Notes under the pieces: generated by a model
The model's input: the letters and a program-made list of their open reading frames with translations, nothing else
What the model was told of the DNA's origin: nothing
Databases searched by the model: none
Position numbers and translations under genes: made by a program
Source: Odiellus spinosus
Lineage: Eukaryota > Arthropoda > Arachnida > Opiliones > Phalangiidae
Assembly: GCA_963920705.1 (NCBI GenBank)
Contig: OY987225.1
Location: 15,022,829-15,086,828 of the forward strand
DNA: 64,000 bases
Direction of reading: 5' to 3'
In this document: positions 32,230-44,300 of the stretch, one piece after another
Layout of the letters: each line of letters starts with the position of its first letter
Position numbering within the stretch: position 1 is the first letter of the stretch

Positions 32230-33146
32230 AAGATTTTCGGCCATCAAAATTGATGATTGGTTTTAGCAGCTGGACAGCCATATTTACCACTTAAGACATA
32301 GCTGATGTCCACTGTACCAAAGGCGTCCAAAAAAAGGGACACATAAACTTTTTCAAACCAATTTTCAAACAGTTCTTTAAGGAATTCGTCAAGAAGTGGC
32401 AGACGTTTACATAGATAATCATTCATTGTTACTTTTCCAGTTAATTAACTTGGTAACGGTTTAAACTTCATATCTACCACTATTGTTTTTTACGTAATTG
32501 GTCTTTTAAATTCAATGTCTTCAAGAGTGGTTCCTGGTACCATTTTGAGAGAATCTTTCCAAGTTCGTTTTTTAGTGGAACTCATTTTTTCACTTCCAAC
32601 ACTTTTTATTTGTAAATTTTTATCAGTAACCACATTTTCAATTTTGCCTGGAGTAATATCCGTGATGACTTTGCTACCCAGATTATGAATGGGCTTTTCA
32701 CTTTTTGAAATTATTGCCTTTGCAGCCTGAATCAAATATTCGTTGGTATTATATATGGTCCATTAACTTTTTTACGAGTAGTTAGCTTAGCTATACTATC
32801 ATTGGTGCTTTTGGTACCCAGATTGTCTATGGGCCCTGATATGATTGGCTTTGCCATATCAATGAAATTATAAGTTGGTACCCAAATTTTCATTGGGTCC
32901 AAGAACTTCGTGAGGAGTAGCTAGCTTTTTCTATACTACCATTGGTGCTTGTGGTACCCAGATTATCTATGGGCCCAGTTAAGATCGGCTTTGCCGTATC
33001 AATCGAATTTTCATTGGCACCCAAATTTTCATTGGGTGCAACTACGTTTTGAGGAATAGCTAGCTTTGCTAGACCATCCTTTGCGACATCGGAACCTGGT
33101 TTATCGACAGGTTCCGGAATAGTTGGTTCCTCACCAACAGCAATAC
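32230..33146 (-). pseudogene. Third MULE-type copy, repeat exon and downstream remnant
   Basis: Right after an acceptor (TTTATTTTTAG at 33,147) the frame reads GIAVGEEPTIPEPVDKPGSD and continues with GPIDNLGTTSTN-type repeats. It shifts frame near 32,890-32,930 and 32,860. A later block (32,735-32,490) reads KPIHNLGSKVITD and KKRTWKDSLKMVPGTT. 32,426-32,244 (LPLLDEFLKELFENWFEKVY) is of unknown origin. Transposase, SWIM and Ulp1 parts are absent. It decays from the same ancestor as 19,949-20,465. Confidence 0.7.
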
Positions 33147-33307
33147 CTAAAAATAAAAGAAAACACAGAATAAGAGAAGATAACCAAAAAATCCAAAATT
33201 GTACCTCATTAAAGGTCCTCGCTAGATAGCACCAAACGTTTATAAGATATTCCAAGAAAGCATTATCATAAAATTTAAGGTGAAACACCTTCAACCTGTA
33301 GTGTAAT

Positions 33308-33441
33308 GCCCTCCCTTCCAGCGAACAAAAGACTCGTGCCACGCGCTTTTTCGAACGCAGTTATAGCGCGAGATGTGATAAATAATTGGGAACGATGTGA
33401 AAAACGTGGCGAGCCAGGAGTAGTTGTTCGCTTGAAGGTAG
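33308..33441 (+). other. Possible plus-strand exon in the intron of the third copy
   Basis: An open frame from ATG reads MPSLPANKRLVPRAFSNAV, then INNWERCEKRGEPGVVVRLK, and meets a donor-like AAG/GTAGGA. It looks coding, but there is no partner exon and no recognised domain. Confidence 0.3.
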
Positions 33442-33529
33442 GACGCTACATACATATATTTATTCAAAGTGTGTGGCAGTGTTTCTCTGTCAGCGGGCGC
33501 GGAGTGCCATCCTCTGTCACCCCTTGGTG

Positions 33530-33950
33530 TTTGGCACCCAGGCAGACCGCCCCCTTTAAAGTACACATGCAACCTGGCTGAATTCGGGCCTCGTCTCGCG
33601 CCAAACACGTAGTGGGCTGTATATCAGCCAATATTGTTTTTAACACTTCAAATTTTGGATAATATTATAAGTTTAAATATAGCCTAGTCAATATTAAAAG
33701 AAAAAATCACGAAACGTTTTCGTTGAAACTTTTACCAGGAACCACGTTTCAAAACAGACTTTTAAGCGTTATTTTCAATGGCGAGAGAAAATTCAATCGT
33801 AAAACTGATGTCCTTCGCATACCAGCACCTTCGGAATTTTATTTCAATTCTTGAAAAGGAAATTCATGTGTTTGGCAGGAGATTAATTTGACGAGACCCG
33901 AATTGAGCCAGGTTGCATGTGTACTTTAAGCCGCCACTGGCGCCACACGA
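33530..33950. mobile_element. MITE-like element with ~57-bp inverted ends
   Basis: 33,544-33,600 (TTTAAAGTACACATGCAACC, GGCTGAATTCGGGCCTCGTC) is the imperfect reverse complement of 33,890-33,945. The outer ends are worn and no target duplication was confirmed. No coding content. Confidence 0.65.
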
Positions 33951-34047
33951 TCGCTTAGAGTGGTCAATTTAAAAGAACAGTATATAACAGTATAACAGTA
34001 TATAAATTTATGGTTTATTTTTATGGCCATGGTAGAGAGTAAAATAA

Positions 34048-34384
34048 ACTGTCATTTCAGATACAGTCGCATGGTTTTACCGATAAAAACATTTCACCGG
34101 TGTTAAACCCGGGCTTTAGATTGTACGACACGTTTCGGAGTTCTTGCTACTTCATCAAGAACTTGATAAAAGAGGAAGACCTCCGAAACGCCTTGTACAA
34201 TGTAAAGACCGCCTTTTTACACCGATTCAATGTTTTAATGAACTGAAGATATTAATTCCAGTTGGAAATGCAATGATTATAGTTGGAACTGCAATGATTA
34301 TAGTTGGAACTACAATGATTATACTTTGATGTTTTAGTTTTTAATTTCAATAAAACCATGCGATTGTATCTCAAATGACTGTTC
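34048..34384. mobile_element. MITE-like element with ~33-bp inverted ends
   Basis: ACTGTCATTTCAGATACAGT / CGCATGGTTTTA at 34,048-34,080 is the imperfect reverse complement of 34,349-34,383. Inside are three 23-bp tandem units (GCAATGATTATAGTTGGAAC) and a hairpin around GTTTCGGAG / CTCCGAAAC (34,131-34,192) flanked by TTGTAC / GTACAA. Confidence 0.6.
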
Positions 34385-35236
34385 CTTGAAGATCTTTAAA
34401 AATTTTGATTTTTAAAATCATTGTGTTGTGTCGTGAGATTGAAATGAATTACAATGCAAATTTTAATTTAATGTAATATTGACACAATAATGGGAACATA
34501 CTGCATGGCCATACCTAGCGTAGAATCCGTATAACAACTAACTGCTCCTCTTTTTATTAGAGTTTCTTCTCTATACTCCAGGAGATCAAGTCTCCGTATA
34601 GTGTACGAATTCAATATACACGAATAATTATAGTTCGGAGGATAGAATACACAACACATTAATAATTAGTAGAAGAATCAATAAAAAATCTTTTGATATT
34701 CCTCTTCACCCTCCCTTTAAAATGGTCGAAACTTGGAAGTACACGATGCGCCATCTCACTGAGAACTTCAGGAGTTGGGAGGATTGGCAATTATGGATAA
34801 TTGGTGTTAATTACTTGTATCAAATGCTTTTTGGGAATAAGTTATAAACTTTTGATGTAATGTACAAAGGAAAAGGCTTTACTCAAGCCACATTTTCATC
34901 AATTATAGTGGCAAAAAAAATTAAGAGGGCTGCAGGCAGCCACAACATTCTAATCAATGAAACACAATCTCGACATTCGACGAAGCACACTCTACTTTAT
35001 GTGACATGCAAAATTAACCATTAATTATTGAAACTTTACCAAAGAAAATAAATGTACATTTGTTAGCCTGATTTACACATTGTTTTTCAAACGTAAATCA
35101 ATCAACAATGTGGGTGTAATACATTCCTGACGAATCCACTACCATTTTCGTTGGTATAGATATGCTTTTATGAAAAGCAACAGTCTATCAGAACAATAAT
35201 TTGAAAATGCGCTCAACTAATTCTGGCATTACTTAC

Positions 35237-35246
35237 CTTTCTTCAT
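35237..35246 (-). CDS. Exon 1 of the third MULE-type copy
   Basis: ATGAAGAAAG followed by GTAAGT, parallel to 20,569-20,578. The intron to 33,147 is 2,090 bp here against 103 bp in the first copy, because at least two MITE-like elements lie in it. Confidence 0.6.
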
Positions 35247-36196
35247 CCTGAAAAATATAGGCATAGAGAGTGCAATTAAAATAGTTTTAAATTTGTAACG
35301 CGTTGTACTCAAAGACGAGACGGCAAGACTTCAAGACTTCACTTACGAATAAAGTTCAACCACTACCACAACTCACTTTGGACAGGGACGGAAATAAGTA
35401 AAGTATAATGGACACGCATAAACATAATAAAAAAGCATTAACTAATAATCCCCGAGCCTCAACTTTTCGTATCTATGAAAGTTTGGTTCTTCATTGCAAC
35501 TCTCAAATAGTACACGCTCGTTACTTTCTGAAACTTAACTTTAATGTTGGGTTTGTATACAATAATACAACCGTAATTTACATAACAGGCCAGAATATTC
35601 CGGCGGCCGCACTTTTCAGTTGCACTACGTCACCATGTTACACATGGTTTGAAAATTACCGTATCGTGTGAAGGACAACTTTTTTAACATGTTTTGAGCC
35701 GATTTAATTCCCTCCTCTCAAGTAATATTTAACAAAAAACATTTTTTGACCGAAGCGGAGAAATTCGCGAGTAGCAGAAATATGTTTTTAAATTGAAAAA
35801 ATTCTTAGGATGGCGACATCTGATTGGTGCCCGGTCTCGATAGTTCTAATTTTCGCCGCTCGGCCGAGGTGGCGCTGAATAGGAATAAGGCCACGGCAGT
35901 AGAGTACGCGGTTGCGGTAGTTCTCGAGAGTTCGGGAAAGTTCCCAGATTATCTCTCTCTCCCTGGTTTAGTGCTGAATACGAAGGGCTCTATGGCGAAC
36001 TCAAACTTACTGGTGAAGAATTAATAGGGTTATGCTTTTACTTCTTTTAAAGATTATCCTCCGCGATTATTTAAACAAGTTTCAAGTCGGCTTTTCTTGC
36101 TTAGCAGGCGACGTTGACCATAACAACTTGCACAGTCAAAGCTAGGCTGTGTGTACAAGGAAAGAGCGTTTTACAGGGGCAAATTTCTGAGCAGAT
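35247..36196. other. Intergenic with promoter-like flank and repeat debris
   Basis: 35,247-35,345 resembles the 5' flank of the first MULE-type gene. 36,060-36,190 carries words shared with 480-600 (inverted) and 9,470-9,600 (CTTTTCTTGCTTAGCAG, CCATAACAA), an old interspersed repeat. Open frames at 35,408 and 35,824 are unsupported. Confidence 0.45.
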
Positions 36197-36585
36197 CCAA
36201 AGGGGGAATGCAACCTAAAACGTGATTTTTTTTTTTTTTTTTTATCAATTCATTTTAAAATTAAAAAAAATCTATTCCACCAGAAAAAAAAAATTACAGA
36301 CAAATATAAAACTAGAATTAAATTAAAAACTTACCCGGAAAATAGTCTTAGCTGGATTCATGGAGGTCCTGAACGGCCCATATAAGGGCCTACTCTCAAT
36401 GTTGCTAACCCTTATATGGGTAGTTCCGGATCTCTGTGAATCCAGCTAATCCTATTTTCCCGGTAAGTTTTAAAGTTATTTGTTGTTTTATATTTGTTTA
36501 TGTATTTTTACTGTTGTATTAGGGCTATTTCAACAATAACGAATTGATAAAAAATCACTTGTTAGGTTGCATTCTCCTTTTAAAA
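36197..36585. mobile_element. MITE, AGGGAGAATG family
   Basis: Left end AAAGGGGGAATGCAACCTAA and right end GTTAGGTTGCATTCTCCTTT are inverted copies, with TTAA after the right end. Subterminal blocks (CCGGAAAATAGTCTTAGCTG and its inverse) match those of 832-1,165. The centre has an inverted CCCATATAAGGG / CCCTTATATGGG pair. Confidence 0.8.
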
Positions 36586-36631
36586 AAATGATCTAGGTTT
36601 TGTAAAGCTCCTTTAAAGTAGCCTTCTTTTC

Positions 36632-37605
36632 TTGCTTACCAGACAACTTTTGGCATTTATGGCCAAATATTATATAATACAATGTTTTTCAGTTCAAAAG
36701 GACCAAAAACATAAACATTCTGACCGAATTAAAAAAAATATTGGTCGACCTAGTAGATTTTGTGAAAAACAAAGAAAGTGTAATGACTGCGATGAGCAAC
36801 GCGGCGAAATCATGGATTTTTTAAAGAAATTAATTGGTAATTTTCCAAGTAAGTAAAATGTCATTCGTTTCTTTAAGTGGTAATGTTCATACTCCATAGA
36901 CTTTAAATAGAGCTCTTGTCAAGTTTGGCTAGGATAAGAAAAAATCTAAAAATTGGCATATGGCGGATTTTGCTATGTTTAGTTCAGGCTGACTTGACTT
37001 TAAACTTAAATATGTATAGTTGGTTTAGAGGGAGAATGCAACTTACTAACAAGTGATTTCCTTATTGTTTAAGTACGCCTAACCCAGTATTAAACATATT
37101 CCAATTATTGAACTACAATAATAAAACTTTCCATCAAAGCCTATTTTCCTGTTTTTGATTTACAGTTTAAAAAATTGTCATACTAATGTTTAATTACTGT
37201 GTTTATAAGATTCAAGTAATACACTAAATTATATTAATAACACTTTTCTTTCAATTCAGATATTTTTCTTATGGAAAAGTAAGTTGTCAAACTCGTATCA
37301 GTATTATCTTAGAGAGAGATTAACCAAAATTGATTTAATTTTATTTTAGGGGAGAAGGAGAAACGAATGATGATGTAAAAAGAAAAAACATTGAAAGGCT
37401 ATCGAAATATCATTTCCCGACCGAGCGAAAAGTTGAATGCCCAAAAAAGGATGACACTATAATCATGGGACCTTTAACAAAATGGGAGATTAGAGTCATA
37501 AGGACTTTAATTCCCAAGGTTAAAATTTCCGATCAAGAGGCCATAAATATATTTATTATACAAAAAAGAGGTTGCTTCGCACCCTTAAAAAAACTCTTTA
37601 TCTAA
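36632..37605 (+). CDS. Possible spliced gene or gene fragment, unknown
   Basis: Two coding-like stretches are separated by intron-like sequence. The first (about 36,670-36,856) includes KKNIGRPSRFCEKQRKCNDC and GEIMDFLKKLIGN. The second (37,351-37,605) follows a TTTTATTTTAG acceptor and reads GEGETNDDVKRKN, KYHFPTERKVECPKKDD, GPLTKWEIRVIRTLIP. A tiny exon at 37,261-37,279 (CAG/..AAAA/GTAAGT) may lie between. There is no similarity I can name. Limits and phases are uncertain. Confidence 0.35.
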
Positions 37606-37839
37606 CTCGAATCAAACCCGTGAAGGGACAGAAATTATTTGTTAGAGAAAGAGCAATTTCACATCTTTAAAATTATAGTTAGTAGATTTAGTCTACTACT
37701 TCAAAGATTTTATTACTATTATATATTTTCCAAAAAACGGATAAAGACGACCTAGGACTAATGATAAATATATATACATTAAAGGAACTCCATCTTTAGC
37801 TAATTTTATTAGTGATACTGATAGAATTTAAAATAAACA

Positions 37840-38240
37840 TCAATGGGAGAGGACGGTTAACTTACCTAAAATACTACAAGAGGAACGGGTTAGCCCGAGT
37901 TATAGGGATTACCTAGTTGGAGGGATGGGCTATTTCCAGGGTTTAATTAACCTAATTTAACCTTAAAGATTACTTGATGGAATAGGTAACCCGAGGGATT
38001 AACTAGTTGGAACGATGGGCTAATTCGAGGAATTAACTAACCTAACCTAGCCTTACCTAAAATATTACAAATAGCCCGAGCTAAGGATTAATTAGTTGGA
38101 GGGATTGGCTAATTAGAGGGATTAACTAACATAACCTCACCTTAAAGATTACCAGATGGACGGGGGAGGTCGAGGGATTAACTAACCTAGCCTTACCTAA
38201 AATATTACAAGAGGGACGGGCTAGACCGAGCTAGAGATTA
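37840..38240. repeat. Diverged tandem repeat, about 110-bp units
   Basis: Three to four units carry GATTAACTAGTTGGA, GGGATGGGCTA and CTAACCTAACCT...TACCTAAAATATTACAAGAGG. The CCTAA runs are arthropod-telomere-like words but are too short and degraded to be a telomere array. Confidence 0.75.
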
Positions 38241-39164
38241 AATTTATAATATTGAATCGCATCGACAAAAAATTAGCATGGAAAGCGAAACAATTCTTTA
38301 AAGCAAGAGAACATAATTCAGGAGACCAGAAGTATGTGGCCGTTTATTTAACTCGCCGACATCAATTTTCGTTTCGTATATCCTATTTAACATTCTAAAT
38401 CTTTATTTTTTATTATAATTAAGTTAGACGTGCTTTAGATACAGACTTCAATAATTGGCCAACTACTTAATAGCTACGTTATTACGTAGTTGTAATGACG
38501 AAGCTATTGGATCTAAAGCAAATCCTAGTCGCAAAACTCAAGTATTTTAAAAAATAAAGTAGAGATTGAGAACGTTAAACTATAAATTTCATGTGTAATC
38601 GAGCACTTGGCAGGATATGAAGTCCAACTCAAGTGATATTTAATCCCTAGAACTCTCATTGTGAAATGTTTTCACAGTGACTTAATATATTAAATTGGCC
38701 ACATTTCTAGGTAATGCGATTTACATTCAATCGCCTCGGTTTATTCGAGTACTCTACCCAAAAGATCGTGAGAAATAGGTCTCTTATCACCGAAATATAG
38801 GTGAGAAACGATTGCCTAAACAATCGAAGACCATTGCACAAACGAGAGGACTCGCCACAATTTTAAACGCTAACGTAAACCACGCATTGGTACAATGCAT
38901 CTGTGAGTACTGAATCTGCAAATCTCGTTTATATAGGCCGAGAAGAGATATATTATTAAAGTTAAAAAATCAAATGATAAGAAAATCATGCCAACTTTTT
39001 AATTACGGTGAATTAGCGTGAATATAATGGGATACTCATGATATGACATAATAGTCAAAATTAGACGGCTGAAGAGGGCTACCCTAGTAAAAGAACACAA
39101 TAAATGCAATTTTCCGTTAACGATAAAAAATGCCATTAAAAAAAACTTATCAACTGTTTAATAA
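38241..39164. other. Intergenic, nothing recognised
   Basis: No supported gene. There is a weak imperfect palindrome near 38,430-38,520 (GCTTTAGAT and ATCTAAAGC at its ends). Confidence 0.45.
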
Positions 39165-39690
39165 AATCAATTTTTGTTTATCAATTTAAAGCCAATTAAT
39201 AAAGCTCGGCTAGTTATATGTTTTACCCTTTTCGTCACCCATACAGGCATCTGCCTCTCTATTAACTCGAATTCGATGGATATTCATTATCATTCTACTG
39301 TTTAAGAAATAAAATTTTGTTTACCATTTTGAAGCAATTAATAAAGCTCGGCTAAGCTTATGATTTCACCCTTTTGTAACCCATTCAGGCACCTTTCTTT
39401 CTATTAACTCGAATTCGATGGATATTCCTTATCATTCTACTGTTTAAGAAATAAAATTTTTGTTTATCATTTTGAAGCAATTAGTAAAGCTCGGCTAAGC
39501 TTAAGATTTCACCCTTTTGTAACCCATTCAGGCACCTTACTTTCTATTACTTCATATACTTAATCAACATTTCATTATTGAAATCTGTGTTTAACTAGAG
39601 ATACTCTTGTACCTGATCGAAGTCTTATCAAATTTTTTCAAAAGTACCTTTGTCTGTATTAATTCGAATTCAGTGGACGGTGGGAAGAGG
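39165..39690. repeat. Tandem ~140-bp repeat shared with the large element
   Basis: Three to four units contain TTATCATTTTGAAGCAATTA, CTTTTGTAACCCATTCAGGC and ATGGATATTCCTTATCATTC. Single units occur at 26,600-26,760 and 56,360-56,520 inside copies A and B. The end (39,590-39,685) matches 26,790-26,880, so this is a remnant of the same family. Confidence 0.8.
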
Positions 39691-40570
39691 GAAACGACGA
39701 CGACGAAGACGATTTCAGTTATCAAGCGCCGCGGGTCCATTGGAAAAGACATTACGTTTTCTGATGAAATTCGAGTTTAGATAAAGGGATAAACACGAAC
39801 GTGTTTATCCTAATTTACATACCTGTATATAAATAAATATTTTTATTTATTTATTTATATATAGATTTTTTTAATTTATTTTTATGTTTTTTAATTTTGA
39901 AAATTTCTTTCTTTACAGTCCTTGTCAAAAATCCCAACGTACTTCAAAAATTACAGGAAACATTTTTAAACTTTTTATACCTAGAAAAAAAGTTTCTTAA
40001 GTTTTTTAAATTTCAAAAAAAAAAAAAACTTATTTCAAAGTTTATATAAAAACTTTAAAAATATTTCGAAAAAAAAACTTTAAAAGTTTATAAAGTTTTT
40101 TAAAAAAACTAAAAATTTCGAAAAAAAATTTAAAAGTTTGTAAAGTTAAGTTTTTATAAAAAAAATTAATATTTCGAAAAAAAACTTAAAAAGTTTGTAA
40201 AGTTTTTTAAAAAAACTAAATATTTCGAAAAAAAACTTTAAAAGTTTCTAAAGTAAAGTTTTTATAAAAAAATTAATATTTCAAAAAAAACTTTAAAAGT
40301 TTGTAAAGTTTTAATAAAAAAACTAAATATTTCGAAAAAAAAACTTTAAAAGTTTGTAAAGTAAAGTTTATATAAAAAAAGTAAATATTACGAAAAAAAA
40401 TATTTAAAAGTTTGTAAAGTTTTTATAAAAAAATTAATACTTGTAAAAAAACTTAACAAACTTTATTAAGTTTTAAATATTACTAAAAAAATATACTTTA
40501 AAAAGTTAATAAAGTTCATATAAAATATTTTATAAATATAAAACCTATTCTTATCCATGGTTTAATTTAT
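39691..40570. repeat. AT-rich tandem repeat, ~57-60-bp degenerate units
   Basis: From about 40,000 to 40,520, units alternate AAAAACTTTAAAAGTTTGTA and TTTATAAAAAAATTAATATT TCG-type words, roughly nine times. 39,690-40,000 is unassigned AT-rich sequence. Confidence 0.75.
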
Positions 40571-40640
40571 AAACTTAATTTTTTTACTTATAGAAGAAAT
40601 TGCACATGGAAGAAATTTAAAAGAACTTTAATTTAAAGTT
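40571..40640. repeat. Inverted flank of Penelope 2, left arm
   Basis: TTACTTATAGAAGAAATTGC and neighbouring bases (40,571-40,640) recur in reverse complement at 45,951-46,021, immediately outside the other end of the split Penelope element. Penelope insertions often have complex repeated ends, so this may be a partial inverted copy or a target palindrome. Confidence 0.75.
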
Positions 40641-40750
40641 ACAATAGGAGCTTTCGAGCTCGTGGCTCTTTTTCAACTTCGCGTCTCGTTAATAAAAATA
40701 TTCGCCGGGGTTTCCCAAAGAACAATTTTCATGCAAGCACAAGGATTTTT

Positions 40751-41396
40751 TTACATAATTTTACCCCATTTTTTTACATCGATTTGACCCCCCTCTAAAT
40801 TTAAATTCCCCTGTTTTTTTATAAATACACTTTCTTTAAACATTCTTTTATGCCAGTTTTTTTCCCTTCCTAAAATTTCAGCCTCGTCCCATTTTATCAC
40901 ATGACCTTTAGTTTCCCATACATGTTTCGCGATACCATTTTGCATTGTCGCTTCCTTAATACATTTTTCGTGTTCTTTTTTTCTAATTTTAAACGCGCGT
41001 TTCGTCTGGCCTACGTAGTTTTTTCCACATTCACAAGGTATATTATAGATAATACCTGTGCAGTCATTTAAGTTTTCTTTTGGTCTATTTTTTACTAAAC
41101 TTTTTTTAAGTGTATTGTAAGTTTTGTTAATTAAATTTACGTTCAGTTTTTTTAATTGTCGTTTTGTTTTTTCACTAATATTTTTAATATAAGGGAGGGA
41201 CATCACATTTTCAATTTGAGGTTTTTCCTTAGTTTCATTTTTAACTACGTTCGCATTAAATATTTTATCTAATAAATTTGGGGGGTAACTATAATTCTCT
41301 AACTGATTTTTTATCATAATTTTATCTGTTTCCGGTGTACAAGAAATTTCTTCTATTTTATATTTTAATGTTTTTATTAAGCCAATTTTAATTTTT
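40751..41396 (-). CDS. Penelope element 2, linker and GIY-YIG endonuclease
   Basis: The frame runs from about 41,396 (KIKIGLIKTLKYKIEE, the end of the RT) through YPPNLLDKIFNANVV, LPYIKNISEKTKRQLK to the nuclease GIIYNIPCECGKNYVGQTKR, KKEHEK, and RMFKESVFIKK with the conserved Glu. The first Met at 41,317 is internal; the true product begins in RT at 45.96 kb. The two parts were separated by insertion of copy C. The 3' end (40,645-40,690) carries the GAGCCACGAGCTCGAAAGCTCC region typical of PLE tails. This nuclease reads intact. Confidence 0.88.
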
Positions 41397-44300
41397 ACCT
41401 CCCCGACTGAACTTTAGTTCAGGGGGAGGTTTTACACTGGCCGTGTCTGTGTGTCTGTGTGTCTGTGGGTCTGTGTGTCTGTGGGTCCGTGTGTCTGTGT
41501 GTCACTTCCTGTGTAAGCGGATATCCTGTGTAACCGGAAATCACGTGACCTAGCTCATGGAGCCAAAAGTCTAGAGACGTAATCATACCAGCTTATCGTA
41601 CCTCCTTTAAGCGTGGCTGCCACATTGAGTTTCAAGTGTCGTGCAAAGACATACAACAGGACGTCTCCCATTGCACATCATCGCCTTCCGCCATCCACTT
41701 ACGGTCGAACCTCGATGCTGAACAGCCGAAGGCGATTACAAGCAGTGGGACGTCTCCCACTGTCATAATCACCTCCGACCGTCCCCACAACAAGGTCCAA
41801 ACCTCCAGTTTCCGATCTCAGCGTTCCATACTAGCGAGGCGTCCCCCACTAGTACAGTTCACATCAACCTTCCACTGACTCCAAACATCGCCCCACCAAT
41901 GGGTAAATTGCGTCGCCAAGCGCCTAGAGATCAAGAATCAGCAAGACATTGAAAGGGGGGGGGGTTTTCCCCCTAACTTCATGGCCATCACGCACGGTTA
42001 CTTCGATTAATATAGCCCTTCGAAAGGTTTATATAGTATCTTTTTGGAACGTATGCAAATTAGCCTCATGGGGTGATTTTGTTTGATATTGTTTAGGGAA
42101 ATGAAACGCAATATTAATTTATATTATAATTAAAAATATTAAAATGGTTCATCTTAATCTAATTAATTAGAAAGTCGAAAAATTAATTTAAAATTCGAGA
42201 TAGTTTAGAAGTTATTTGAGAATTTATGCAAAAATTTAAAGAAATTTGACCGATTAATGGCAGTTTTAGTTGGCAGCATGCGCCTAAGCTATTTTCCATA
42301 TATATCATTTACTCGAAAAAGCAAAGGTATAACGGGCAGTATAGGCTTATCTCTGGTGCAAACTTGGGGTGGATTGAAGAACTTAAATAAAGGTGCGTTT
42401 ACACGGGTATGGAAGATTGAAACAACATAATTTAGATAAGAGATAAGACAATAATAACTTCGATTATACTCGGTGAATTTTTAACCAGTTCAAGGGGAAT
42501 TGGTGTATAAGATTTGAAGCTGAGGCGGATTTATGCATAATGTTAAACCACTTAAGAAAAATGATAGTCGTGAAAACTCTCATCGAACAGAAGTAGAGTA
42601 GGTTTCCAGTGTATTTGTGACACGTGTAAAATCGAGTTCGCCAGCACGCGAGTATGTGTAGAGCACTAAATTTGAAGTCGGAAACCTCTTTACGCATGGA
42701 AAATATCAATGTGATTTTTTTTTGATATTCTTGGGAGAATCAGCTTCATGTATGGGGAAATATCGTAATCTTCTGGCAAACTTGCAAACAGTGGCGTATT
42801 TGGTTTTAATTACTGGCACGGATTTTCAAATTAATTTTTTTATAATTTTCGCGCGTTTCGCAAATGTATTTCGTGCGAAATTGTGTACATGCGCAGAGCG
42901 AACCAGGTTAACGCGGATACACACAGACCTGTTTTTACGCGTTTCACGCTCGTGAACTCATAGAAGTACCATTAGCACGCGCGAGCGAGGTGCAAACCAC
43001 TCTAGAAAAATTTTGTACACCTGATTCCAGATTCATTTGATTGTCAGTGATTCCGAATCAATTCGCGTGATTCCGAATTGATTCGTGATTCGCGTGATTC
43101 CGAATCGATTCTCGTGATTCCGAATCGATTCGCGTGATTCCGAATCGATTCGCGTGATTCCGTATCGATTCGCGTGATTCCGTATCGATTCTCGTGATTC
43201 CGAATCGATTCGCGTGATTCCGTATCGATTCTCGTGATTCCGAATCGATTCGCGTGATTCCGAATCGATTCGCGTGATTCCGAATCGATTCGCGTGATTC
43301 CGAATCGATTCGCGTGATTCCGTATCGATTCTCCTGATTCCGAATCGATTCGCGTGATTCCGAATCGATTCGCGTGATTCCGTATCGATTCGCGTGATTC
43401 CGTATCGATTCTCGTGATTCCGAATCGATTCGCGTGATTCCATTTAGTTTGTACACCTGATTCCAAGAGTGGTTTGCCCATTGCCCCTCGCGCGTGACCG
43501 TGAAAAGCGTGAAAATAGGTCTGTGTGAATCCGGCTTTAGTCATGCCACAATTAACAATTGACGAACTTTCTTAAACCGGATTGACATTGAAATTTCTCG
43601 TGTTTTAATAGTCATGTATGATATGGTTGACCCAAGAGTGAAATGTAGACAGAGTGAGGAAAAGAATCACGTGATTGGATCTCGTGATGACTGCTAGTTT
43701 TAGTTTCACACTTTTTCATACATGAATTTAATGTTAATCCCAATTAAGTATAATAGAACCAGGCTTTTAATGCCTACTGTCGTGTATTTCCGGTAACATT
43801 TTAGCTAGTGTGGAGTCACGTAAAATGACGTTTGTTTCACAACTTGGTATATTTTTACTCAGGCCTGCCCTGTCAGAAAAAAAATATATAAAAAATTTAT
43901 GGTAGGGCCAAAAGAGAAACATCTATTCTTTACTCACAGCATTATCACCAAAAAACGTGTTTTTAGACGTAGGCTTATAAGGTATCTGTAGGTCGTGTAG
44001 CACCAAAAAGCGAAATTGTACGTCACAGTTCGTAGTTTAGCGTGTTATGCGGAAAGCTTATTCGTTAATTGTTTATTGAATATGTTTATTTACGGTTATA
44101 TGACGATACCGAGGTCATAACTTGATTTTGATCAAATATTTTGCCTAATGACGTTACTTGGTCTACAAATACTCTAGTTTTCTTAACGCCGATATGATTT
44201 TACTGAGGGACCTTGACCTTGCTTATCTAAATTTTAATTTATTGAACGTAAAATCGTTTCATTTCTTTTGAAATCTTCGACGAAGTTTGTTCTCTAGAGA

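Noticed and set aside
43033..43544. Three overlapping minus-strand frames rich in ESRESIRNHANR-type repeats
   Set aside because: Artefacts of the 20-bp minisatellite; the same peptide period appears in all three frames.
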